Shown here: one piece after another, positions 46,301 through 64,000 of the stretch | How positions within the stretch are numbered: position 1 is the stretch's first letter | Layout: each line of letters starts with the position of its first letter | Assembly: GCA_964030785.1 (NCBI GenBank) | Contig: OZ034969.1 | Span: 29,127,401-29,191,400, forward strand | Reading direction: 5' to 3' | From: Siderastrea siderea | Lineage: Eukaryota > Cnidaria > Anthozoa > Scleractinia > Rhizangiidae | Length of the DNA: 64,000 nt | Notes under the pieces: generated by a model | Database searches by the model: none | Told to the model about the DNA's origin: nothing | The model's input: the letters and a program-made list of their open reading frames with translations, nothing else | Program-made: the position numbers and the translations under genes

Positions 46301-46927
46301 GAGCATTATATTTCTCTGTTTATGGCATATTCGAGCTCGTTGGAATGAAAAGGCTTTTTGTCCTCAAACTAAAACGGCAAGTCAGAAACGTTCCGGATAA
46401 CTAACCGTGTAGATTGTGTTGATCGATCGAGTTAGACAGATCCGGAAAAATAATAGGAAAAGAGAAAAGACGGACTTTGTTACCTCAGTCGTCTTTTCTC
46501 TGTTTGGTTTTGGATTCAAAGGCGACTCCGTCAACAGCATGGAGTGTTCCTTGGTATCTACACGGAGTTGGTTGCGGAAAATATGATTCCAGATCTGCAA
46601 TGTAATGGAAAGTAAAAGTTGTCGTCAACAAGAGCTCAGTGAACGTAGGTTATTTTCAGCTGGACCACTGACCTTTTCCATGTCATCCCAGTTTGTTACG
46701 ATGCCGTTTTCGATTGGATATCGAAATTCCAGAATACGTCTTTTAGCCGCGGCGTCATCCTCGACGTAACAAGAGTTATCACTGATGCCAGTCGTCGCAT
46801 CATGACGATTTGCGTTATCAGCGATGGAGGGAAAAATAACATGAGGAGCATCTTCCCCGGCAAAACCAGCTTTACACGTGCGAGAACCGTTATCCACAAC
46901 TATGGGGAGAGTCTGTCCTTGGGCCAT
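42394..46927 (-). CDS. Divergent actin paralogue
   Basis: Three exons on the minus strand (46927-46673, 46594-46484, 43161-42394) join in phase 0 to give 377 residues, the normal actin length. Acceptors TTGCAG|ATC and TTAACAG|ATT and donors AAG|GTCAGT and GAG|GTAACA are clear. The actin fold is intact: VVDNGS-CKAGFAG (phosphate loop 1), [15 protein letters not shown] (loop 2), [20 protein letters not shown] and a terminal KCL. Nevertheless it is strongly diverged. The residue at actin position 15 is Arg instead of Gly, position 73 (the methylated His) is Asn, position 161 is Tyr instead of His, and the DNase-I loop (residues about 40-53) is replaced. Catalytic Gln137 and Asp154 are kept. The frame has no lesions, so it is probably a functional, fast-evolving actin or actin-like protein, not a pseudogene. 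Confidence 0.9.
43299..43428. repeat. Palindromic G/C-rich minisatellite
   Basis: A unit of about 30 bp, GCGGATTTGGACCCCCC followed by its partial complement GGTCCAAATCCGCTA, is repeated about four times with changes. Each unit is itself a hairpin. It lies in actin intron 2, about 140 bases upstream of exon 3 in the sense of that gene. Confidence 0.8.
44123..45935. mobile_element. TA-flanked 1.8-kb element in actin intron 2
   Basis: The ends GACCATTTTCATTATGACGT and their complement are flanked by TA (44121-44122, 45936-45937). Inverted similarity continues inward for more than 70 bp (GTAGTTGTAGTAAAGAT(C/T)GCGCCCAG). No transposase frame is seen. The perfect CRE-like TGACGTCA at each end is part of the terminal repeat. 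Confidence 0.75.
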
Positions 46928-47307
46928 GAGTTTTGAATACTACACAAAAATAGGGAATCTCAAATACCGATATTAAACAAAAGCACAGTGTGTGGAAATA
47001 ACCTCCTTCTAAGCATACGTGACTAGACTGTTTCCTTGTTGTCAGTCAAAAATGTCACGATTTCCCGGTTTTGCGTCCTTTGAAATTTTTGTCACGCACA
47101 TGAAATGAAATAAAGTAATCAGAAATTGAATGGTTTTCAGCCAACTTCATGTACTACTTCCATGCTGGAATGTCGAACAAATCTCGAGTGAAACGTTTTA
47201 AACAACGGTCGGTGTTATCCTAATCAGGAGTGATTTGAGAGCCACGACATGCCTTTATGCGTAATGAATAAAGTGTTTCAGTGCTGAGACACAGGCTAAT
47301 TTGCATA

Positions 47308-47922
47308 CCGTGTGGCATGAAATTTTCGCGGGATCTAATTTTCGCGAATTTCGCGGATCTTCCATCGATTCGCAAAAATTTGATCCGGAGAAAATAAACT
47401 CCTGCTAAAAATCATTCCCGATAATTTACCTCATGCACTTTGGTTACTGAATTTCAGTTGAGTTGACTGAGAAAAAGATATTAGGACCCTCCTCTTTACA
47501 ATCGCAACATAACGAATAGTCTCTGCATTCCCTAGGTAAATTTGATAACAACCATAGAAGGTACGGTGCCTCACAGGGACAAAGCTCTCACAGAAATTGA
47601 AAACACTTGCAAGAATTGACACCCCTTGCAGAAATCACAAAACAATCGCGGAAATTCAAAACACTTGCAGAGATCACCGTAACACTACTGACACTTCCAA
47701 GGCATGCCTGGCTACCAAGGCAGATCCCTTCGTGTCGAACATTATAAGCCGGTTATTTAAACGAAGTCTAACTTAGACCGCGCTTTAAGACAATGACTTC
47801 ACCTTCAAATCTGGTTATTAATGGGTCGTTCTATTCGAAAATTCGCGAAAATTTGTTCCCGCGGAACACACAAAGTCGGCAATCCGCGATATTAAACTCC
47901 CGCGAAAATTTCATGCCATAGG
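47308..47922. mobile_element. TA-flanked MITE upstream of the actin gene
   Basis: The terminal inverted repeat contains TGGCATGAAATTTTCGCGGG at one end and its complement at the other, with TA flanks (47306-47307, 47923-47924). The interior has repeats of a CAAAACACTTGCAGA-like motif. It begins about 380 bp upstream of the actin start. Confidence 0.75.
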
Positions 47923-48061
47923 TAGGTCGATTTTTCGTAAATTATGTGGCTACTCTTGCTGTACTATTGCCAAAGAAAAAAGTGGTTCGTAAACCGTTCT
48001 ACCAGCTTACTGATGGCTTACGAAAAAATGTGCTAAAACATTTATCGCCCTTGCTATTCTT

Positions 48062-48970
48062 GAGGGTCCACAATAGGGTTCTCAGATCCCACCATCCCGC
48101 CTATTTTGTCCTGTTAATCCCGCCATCCCGCCCTTCTTTGCGTCGAAATCCCGATCCCGCTTAAATTTTTAAATAGTTTTCTACTTTCATGATGAAAACG
48201 TCACATACCTTTATACAATGGGTAGAAGACAAGTAAAGACGTTTTTATGGTCGATTGTCTCGATACCATCTAAAAATATCGCCACTTTAAATGACGTAAC
48301 AAGTGTTTCGTTTGTGTTATTCTGTTTTAGACCTGTTTTACCTTTTCTTGTCCAGGTATAAGTGAGAGGTAAAAATTGACAAAGATTGTTTGCTATGATA
48401 TTCTGCCTACTCTCGGTCCTTCCTTTTTTACAAGACAACCTACTGAGTATGTAAAGTAGGGGGGGGGGTGGGCTTGAACCAAATTTAAGGGGGTGGGCTT
48501 GAACCACCCACCCGCCACGGGATCATAGCTGCTCCAACAAACGCTCAATGGAAAGGGTCGGAAAAGTTAAGAACGCAAACAAGGCCAAGAAATGCAACAC
48601 GACATGTGACTTGATACCTCTTTCCGAAATCAACACACAACATCAAAAAGGCCTCATAATAGCTCGACATGCAAGCTACTCTTCCTTGATCAATTCATTA
48701 ATTACTAGAAAGCCGACACACTTCATTCACAAACGATCCATTTCTATCGGCCTGCGCTGGTCAAATCATGCAGTCTCGTAAAAATTAAAACACCGCATCC
48801 CGCTACTTTCCCCTTGCGATTCTCGCATCTCGACGCCGTAAAAACACAAAATCCCGCTCCCGCTCTCAATTGAAATTCCCGCTTCCCACTCCTGTTTTCA
48901 GCTCCAATCCCGAGTATCGCCACAAAAATTAGCCAAATCCCGCATCCCGCCAAACCTATTGTGGACCCTC
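48062..48970. mobile_element. Inverted-repeat element, family A, copy 2 (uninterrupted)
   Basis: The ends GAGGGTCCACAATAGG and complement are intact. It is in reverse orientation to copy 1 (18516-20356) and lacks its 923-bp insertion. The junction equivalent to the insertion site reads CACGGGATCATAGC at about 48520-48533. Iterated GGGAT motifs lie at both ends. Confidence 0.85.
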
Positions 48971-50225
48971 AAGACAAAGTGACAGTAAAAACGGGAAATA
49001 TAACATTGGTTATAGCCATTTTTATTGCAATGGTTCAACATTTAATTCATTAATTTCTATGGACACTACTACACATTTATTGGAATACATCGTAATTTAA
49101 ATGCCGTGGCAAACAAAAAAATGCCTCACATTAAATTAACAGTAGAAAGCAACTTTGATTTAATTCTGAGTAAAATTGTCACCCTTGAATTTAGCCTGTG
49201 AATACAGCCATCTTCCCTCTGCAACGGAAGTTCTGATGCCTGAAGATAGCTGGCCATATTCAATGACTGTCTTGAACCAAGTCATCCATTTAACATTTAA
49301 AAAGGACTCATACCCTTTTAGTTGCGATATGTTTTGTTACCTGAACGGCCATATAATACACTGAACTAATATTTCACAGCTTATACTAGGAAACATCACT
49401 GCAATAAATGTAAAAAAAATTCCTGAATGAATTTGTGCTCAGAATGAACTTACTCTTTACAGATCTACTAGGTGTGGATGGAAACATCGAAACAGTAGTT
49501 AGTTTTATGAAAATGTCTTACACACAACTGAAAACCCAATCCTTTGTACCATCAGAGCCTCGCTCAATAATCCACTGCAACTTTCTTTTTATAACATCAT
49601 GACAACAAGTAAAGGTGTACTGGTACATAATAATAATAATAATAATAACGAATTTTTAAACAGGATGGCCCTTCAGTACAATGCGTACATAACATTCACC
49701 AGCATATTGAAGGAGTTCTGCAAGTTTTAGAAGCTTGATAATTGGAAATCACAAACTAAAGGCAAAATTATCAGCAACTACTTTGTCTGAAAGAGCAGAA
49801 AGTCGAAGATACACATGACAAAAACAAGACAAACTGTGTTACTAGCAATATCAAATCTAAAGATGACTTAAAAGTTGAAAATGTGGCTTGAAGATTCAAG
49901 TACCCAATGGTTACTGAAGCTTCTTCACTAATAGAACTGCAAACAGCGTCAACTGAGAAAAGAAGCCACGAATGAAGCTGATTATTGGCAGAGGCCCTGC
50001 TGGCATAATTCCCACAACCCTGTCTTTTCAACACGCTGCCCTTCCTTTCCGAAAAACTAATAGTAAACCATTCCACAGTTATTGCTGACTTTCATTAATT
50101 GTATTGCCTAGCGATCAACAGTTTGCCGTCTCTTTAAAACAGCGTCAAGAGAGTCAAAGATTGTTGTTCAAGAGCCAAGGTGAAAATAAATTGCACAGTT
50201 TATTCACAGCGCGGCGCAACACTGC
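48971..50225 (-). other. Probable RAB2 3' UTR and flank
   Basis: No exon is seen. A minus-strand AATAAA at 50199-50204 is only about 22 bases after the RAB2 stop, and another at about 49021-49026 could end a 1.2-kb 3' UTR. A (TAA)n microsatellite is at about 49627-49650. Confidence 0.4.
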
Positions 50226-58454
<8,229 letters not shown>

Positions 58455-58549
58455 TTCAACGATTGAATCTCGAGTTTTCTTTCTTTCTCTTCGACTGTTT
58501 ATGATGTCATTCCTAACTTATTTATGAGAGGGCGAATACTCATGCGCAC

Positions 58550-58557
58550 TGACGTCA
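58550..58557 (-). promoter_or_regulatory. CRE/ATF site in the RAB2 promoter
   Basis: A perfect TGACGTCA lies about 96 bases upstream of the RAB2 ATG, next to CATGCGCA, an NRF-1-like half site. The position fits a housekeeping core promoter. Confidence 0.45.
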
Positions 58558-59339
58558 CCTGGCATGGCCACGTAGCTCATTCGCTCCAGTCCCTATTCCA
58601 CATAACAGCAAAAATAAGGTCCGCGTTCTGTAAGTACGTCTCGAATTATGAAGAACTCTTCCAAATTCTTCCGTTGGATAAATTATTGCAGAAAAAAATT
58701 CAGCCAATATTTTAAGTACGTTCTGCCTACCATGTTGACTTCAAGTTTTAAAAAATACTTATTTTCTTAAATGAGAATACAAGTGATGATCAGGGTCACC
58801 CTTGTGTGATCAGCTTCATGTTTTCCAGATGGTGTGATATTGACCTCTAAAAGTCATCTAATACATCACACGTATAGCGTGCGCACATGAATCCTAAAAT
58901 TTACAAATTTTGAGAATCACGTGTAAATTGTAACACGTAAGTGAGTTATGACTGAAGTCTCAGTCGTATCTGTCAATCTTTGCCGACTGATGTATGATTG
59001 CATGCACGCCACCATATTTTGCTTTTGTGGTGGACTCATGTATACTTTCCAATGACTTGTCGGTTCTGAAATAAGCTTTTGTAAAGGCATTTTTATAACT
59101 AAAATATATATTGCACATACACTAAAAATATAAATACGTTGTTGTTGTTTGTTGTTCTAATCTTATTTTGTTGATTTGAGGTCTGCAAAAGTGGTTGTCG
59201 GATCTTTAAAGTTTGACTCCGAGAAAGGGACTCGTTCGCTTGTTCTACATTGGAAACCCCGCCTTAACAGATTCCACTGCACTTCTGAAAAAAAAAAAAA
59301 AAAAAAAGAACCTTCAACCACTCTATCTCTCTCCCGCAG

Positions 59340-59478
59340 AAACCTCCAGGACGGGCTTCCTGCCATACCACGTCTCCAGGTTCTAAGCAGGCTCAAAATT
59401 ATGCTTGGACAAAGTCAGAAAAAAAGCCTTAGCAGCGGTACGCCTGATTTCGCTAGCAACACAGACACGAACGCCGGT
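59340..59478 (+). CDS. Possible isolated exon of unknown gene
   Basis: The segment is bounded by a good acceptor (CTCTCTCCCGCAG) and donor (GCCG|GTAAGC) and is open in one frame (LQDGLPAIPRLQVLSRLKIM and following, then QKKSLSSGTPDF). It has no domain I recognise, and no neighbouring exon was found on the same strand. Confidence 0.2.
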
Positions 59479-60474
59479 AAGCGCAAGATTGCATAGAAAC
59501 ACTGAGAAATGCAACCTCAAGTACATGGATACATTATCACCCCTTTGCCTGCCTAACGCTTCTTATTATTTCTATGGACTTCTGTGCTTGCGTTAACGTC
59601 TTTTGCAAAAGACAGTTATTTTCAGGGTACGTAAAAATTGGGCGTTTGGTACCATGGTTGTTTTGTTATGCTGGTTGACTGTTTTAGATGGATTCTCTGG
59701 CCAGACTATATGGGAATATCGAGTTATTCTGGACTGCCCTCTAACTTCTGGTTGAGAGTAGTTATCAAGTAGATACCCATGACCAAAGGACGAAGGGCTC
59801 ACGAGGATTAGACTACCCAAGCATGCTATATCGTGACATGGCTATCATATACATTGGGTTAGACCCGCCAAGAACTTTGTACTGTTTCTCTTTGAAAGCA
59901 ACGCTTCTTAGCCCTAGTAGTCGCAAAATCTTGTCAGTAAATTGAATGTAACAGCCTTAAATCCTGAAGGTTGAATTGTGTTGGTCCGACGTCTCTTAAT
60001 GACCTCCCAATCCTGTTCAAATGAATCTACTAGAAATGGTTAATTTTCGCAGAGCCCAAACGCGTTGTTTGCTATACCACTAAGAAAGTATCTGTGCCAT
60101 TAATGGCGGAAAATTTTCTTGCATTAAACAAGATAAAGGAGCTCGTCACTCGAGATATTAAACAAAGATATTAAAGGTCGTTATGATTCACGTGATGTGT
60201 TTTACTGAAAAGTTACCGTCAACATTTTTGGGCAGATTCATGTACGGGGCAACGATAATACCAGAAACACTGCATTTGATATTCATCACATGACACCCTC
60301 GGCGGCTCATTTTTTCAGTACTCTTTTCTTCAGGGGATTCTGCTTTCGTGCGTGCGATGAAACAGTCGTAACGAGCCAACGTGGCGTAAACGTTGGACAA
60401 TTACAGTAAACGAAAGAATGAGTTAGGTTTATCCAGGTCTATATATGAGGCTAGCAAGTTGGGAGGACTTTCAG

Positions 60475-60660
60475 ACCCTTAAAGCCCCAACATCATCCCA
60501 CAAATTCTCCTTACTGGTCTCCGTAGATTTTATTGATTACTAATTGGGAGAACTTTTTCATCTTTGGCGATCATTTGCTAAATTTTCATGACCTGTAGGT
60601 GTTGTAATACATTGATATGAGGAGAAATTTGATGCTGATCACTCTTGGGGCTGAAAGGGT
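60475..60660. mobile_element. ACCCTTT-family MITE, copy 4 (degenerate)
   Basis: It begins ACCCTTAAAGCCCCAA and ends TTGGGGCTGAAAGGGT. The interior block GGCGATCATTTGCTAAATTT matches copies 2 and 3. The left TA flank is lost. Confidence 0.6.
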
Positions 60661-61464
60661 TAGGTGAATTTCTGCGCAGTTGTGATAGTTTTCAGATTCT
60701 TTCCAAACTTGGGTAATAAATCTGCCACCACATCGAGTGCAAATCAACTTTTTTAAAACTTCTGCCCACTTCAAGATTGCGGCCAAATAACATTTCCACC
60801 AAAAAGCAGGCGAACAAAAGAAACAATCATTTCAGGAATTCGCTAGTCTCTACTCCTTCTACCACAGAGGTATTTCCCTCTACCGACCAGAAGGCATCTT
60901 TTAAGCGGATAAACATGTCATGATTGAAAGACGTCCAAATTTGACACTCATCGAGCTATACACTTGCGTGAGCTCCACTTCCAAACAAGGGATAATCCAT
61001 ACCCCAATTTCTTTCCTATGGAAGACATTCCAAACCCAAAGAAGGGGAATTACACTTTCACACAAAAATAGTCAAGAGACACCAGAGCAGCAGAGATTTA
61101 TTAAAAATATTTGTAAAAATTTTCATTCAAATTAATAAATACAGTCCATTAAATACAGACAAGTTTATATCAAAATTAACTCAGGAAATTCGAGATTCAT
61201 TTTATAGCACCAATTCAGACACACGGTACTGTGAACGAGTACTTCCAATGTACTGGTTTCAGGAAATTTCCCACAAGAATGTCGCCCAGAACCTTTTCTT
61301 TCTAGAGTAATTAAATTACACTTCTTACACCACTTAGGCTGGGCATACTGAGAAGTGAAATTTAATTCTACACTGAAATTGGCGTTCCATTTATGATCCC
61401 CGTTTATAGCAAGCTACTAATAGTTCTCTAAAAGACTTATCAAATAAGTGGCAGCTTCCGTTAA

Positions 61465-61845
61465 GGACGGTGCCTCCTTTTGTTACTGCGCATACGTTCT
61501 GCGTATCTCGGGATATTCGGGTTTCTTAAGGAATTTGCCTACCAATACAACAATATTTTTGCGCGACTTATGACTACGTGGAGAAAGCAGATCTTAGCAA
61601 GGACTATCAGAATCCAAAAAGAAAATTGGGGGTAACCACGCATTTTTCAGAGATAATTGAGCTCAAATTTGGAAAGAACTTGCCATACATTCTTTGTATT
61701 ATTTTAGCGCTTTTTTAGAATTATGGTTGCTTAATTAGCTCTGAAAATTTTCCTTTTTGGATTCCAATAACCCTTGCCAAGATCTACTTTTTCCCTTTAG
61801 TCATAACGTTTGCACAAAAAACATCAGTATTAGGAGGCACCGTCC
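61465..61845. mobile_element. Foldback MITE flanked by TTAA
   Basis: The ends GGACGGTGCCTCC and complement are flanked by TTAA (61461-61464, 61846-61849). Long inner arms also pair, for example GTGGAGAAAGCAGATCTTAG against CCAAGATCTACTTTTTCC. It has no coding capacity. TTAA flanks suggest a Kolobok- or piggyBac-type mobiliser. Confidence 0.75.
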
Positions 61846-64000
61846 TTAAACACCTTCAAATGACAGCATTTCACTCTCGTATTCCTTAATGGCTGTCCCC
61901 TTTCTCCTGGATTAGCCCGTGAACTACAGTTGGCTGATCGGCAAAACGAGAAGGAACCTATCCATCCCGCCGTTCTTTCTTTCTCTCTCTATAGTCATTT
62001 GTACAGGATACATTTTAATTACGAAACCATACAAGAAAAATACCGTGTTTCCTTGAAAAGTAGCCAAGACGATTATTTTTATGTGCCACAAGAGTTCTAA
62101 TGTTAAAGGGTGGTAATTCACCGACGTAAGTCTTAAGGGCAATTATTTAAAGTTTATTCAAAAGCGGGATGATTTGGAGGAATGGCGATTACTCAAGGAA
62201 ATAAGGTATTTAGTATTCTCTCCATCTTGAAACAGGCAGAGCGGTTTTCCAGCGACTGTACAACCAAAAGCAAAGACATCACTACTAGCCAATCATAGCA
62301 AAGGGAACAATGTAATAAACCAATCACAACTCAAAGGAAGAATAATGCAACTAGTGGCTGCACGAAAACACACAAGTAGGCTGTTTTGATTGTTTTCAAT
62401 TCTGAGTCGTTGTACTTTTGTTTTGATAACATTGACTATGCTTTACAGTGATTTCAGAGGACTAGGCCAATACAAACCAAAACACAGTAGTGAGGAGGTA
62501 CAGTAGACATAACCACTTCGACAATCAATTGAAAACCGCTCTTGGTCAAGTGAGAGCAATACCTTCACGAAGTAAAGAAGTAGAAATAAATTGAAAGAGC
62601 CCAGTATATTTGAGGTAGTACAAGCTAGTTGTATACAAAGGAAACTGCATTCAGTCACACAAACTGTTTGTCACGACAACAGACCACAAAGAAAGCAGAT
62701 TATAGCTTTGACCCCTGTTGAGGACAAAGGAGTTTTCGTTGTAGTCCCATGCTGGTGTCGAAATAACTATGGTTAACCTACCCCAATAGAGCCCACCATT
62801 TACCATATTTCTCTTCAGCTGTATAACAATTATTTAACCACAAGCTAGTCACAAATAACCTTCCTCATTTCCAGTACTTTGCAATTTAACATGGACACGA
62901 GGCACTTGCTGTTCGAAATGGCCTCACATCCAGTTTCGATTACATTATTGTACTACAGATAAGAAGAGCTATCTGTAAGAAGGCCATTAGAACAATTAGG
63001 CGTGAAAGAAGAGTGGCTGTGTATTTTATCCAGAGAAATAGTTAACCTGATGATTACACTGCATTTGTAAGACCCAAGATAAGATAACGTTGTCTGTAAA
63101 TTGTAAAATTCATACCACCGCGAGGAAATTCGTCACAATAAATAAGTTTCTGTCCTCATTCATATTTTGATTCCAGAGTTTTTGCCACAGACAGACAAAC
63201 GACAAAAAGTACAAAAAGTCACCTAGAAGATGTGCAAATATTCTGATCACAAAATAAATAGCAGGTCTGCTGCAATATATTAACTTTGGCACCAATGGTA
63301 GTATCATATTATTCTTCCTTTCAGTGTAGACGAGGAGACCAATGAAGTGATATCCGGATTGATAAGAACAAAGGACTGATATTATAAAAATTAGTCCGAT
63401 ATTATTTAGGTCAATTTTTCAATGTACAGTGCCCACAGGCGTAGCAAGTTTGTATATTTTATATAATATATATAAATCATGCATATGTATAAGAATAAGT
63501 ATATGGATAAGAAAGCTTTCTCAAAACCGAGAATCACAAAAACAGTTGGCTGCAGTTGAACTAAAAAACAAGCTAGAAATAGGGAATCAAAGATAGGAAT
63601 TTGAGAAAAACTTATGATTCTCCCATCCCACCTGCAAGCGACTTCTAGAGAGAATACAAACATGGACGTCTGAGTAGCGTGTGCATTGTAAAAAAGACTG
63701 ATTTCATCATATTTCTTGCGGAAGAAATTCCAACCAAAATATCAAGAAATATGTTAAGAAAAAAGCAAGTTATCTGTAGCTTTCCAATTTTCCATTTTTA
63801 TACCCATAAAAATAGAGCACTTCCTTTGTCATCTGTTTACCTAACAGAGACAAAGGCCAATTAACAGCTTTAACTTAGCGACAAAATTTGAAGCTTAATT
63901 TGTAAATAAAGAAATTAACGGTTGGCTATCGACACTGCAATAATGATATAAATGACTTATCTTCTGAGTACTACTACTACACAATTTAAGGACATATTTG

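Larger units (their letters stand above)
58560..64000. other. Gene-poor right end
   Basis: I support no gene here. It holds the MITEs at 60475 and 61465, an A run (59284-59306) and one exon-like segment at 59340-59478. Minus-strand AATAAA at about 61094-61099 and the AT-rich, frame-poor sequence up to 64000 would fit a long 3' UTR of a minus-strand gene lying beyond the window, but that is a guess. Confidence 0.35.

Overview
The window is animal nuclear DNA, most likely from an anthozoan cnidarian such as a stony coral. The evidence is intron-rich conserved animal genes with canonical GT/AG sites, low-GC intergenic DNA, and a dense load of short inverted-repeat transposons, tRNA-derived SINEs and a DIRS-type retroelement. 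The taxon is inferred from the overall character of the sequence; I had no search tool.

Layout. 1-5.3 kb is transposon-derived, all coding on the minus strand: an intact retroviral-type (D,D35E) integrase ORF, then a DIRS-like gag and reverse transcriptase/RNase H pair with no tyrosine recombinase. 6.6-16.2 kb holds ZNFX1 on the plus strand. It is an SF1 helicase with a very long NF-X1 zinc-finger array, almost all in one 7.7-kb exon, and its likely first exon sits inside one arm of a 434-bp palindrome. 16.2-22.5 kb is intergenic and filled with non-autonomous DNA transposons, some nested. 22.6-30.5 kb is EMC8/9 (six coding exons, plus). 30.5-37.3 kb is mostly repeats: a tRNA pseudogene, a SINE inserted in a SINE, and two promoter-like spots. 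37.3-40.2 kb is TMEM42 (three exons, plus), with a 0.5-kb pure polypyrimidine tract in its last intron. 42.4-46.9 kb is a divergent actin paralogue (three exons, minus). 47-49 kb holds two inverted-repeat elements. 50.2-58.5 kb is RAB2 (nine exons, minus); its fifth intron carries a TA-flanked element interrupted by a second transposon with a 9-bp target duplication. 58.5-64 kb has no gene I can support.

The host genes are unrelated housekeeping or defence genes: an ER insertase subunit, a small membrane protein, an ER-Golgi GTPase, an actin and an antiviral/small-RNA-type helicase. There is no operon-like logic. The points most worth a second look are the palindrome around ZNFX1 exon 1, the roughly four-fold enlarged ZNFX1 finger array, the actin paralogue with changes at three normally invariant nucleotide-site or neighbouring residues, and the nested transposons whose insertion order can be read from pairwise copies inside this window.
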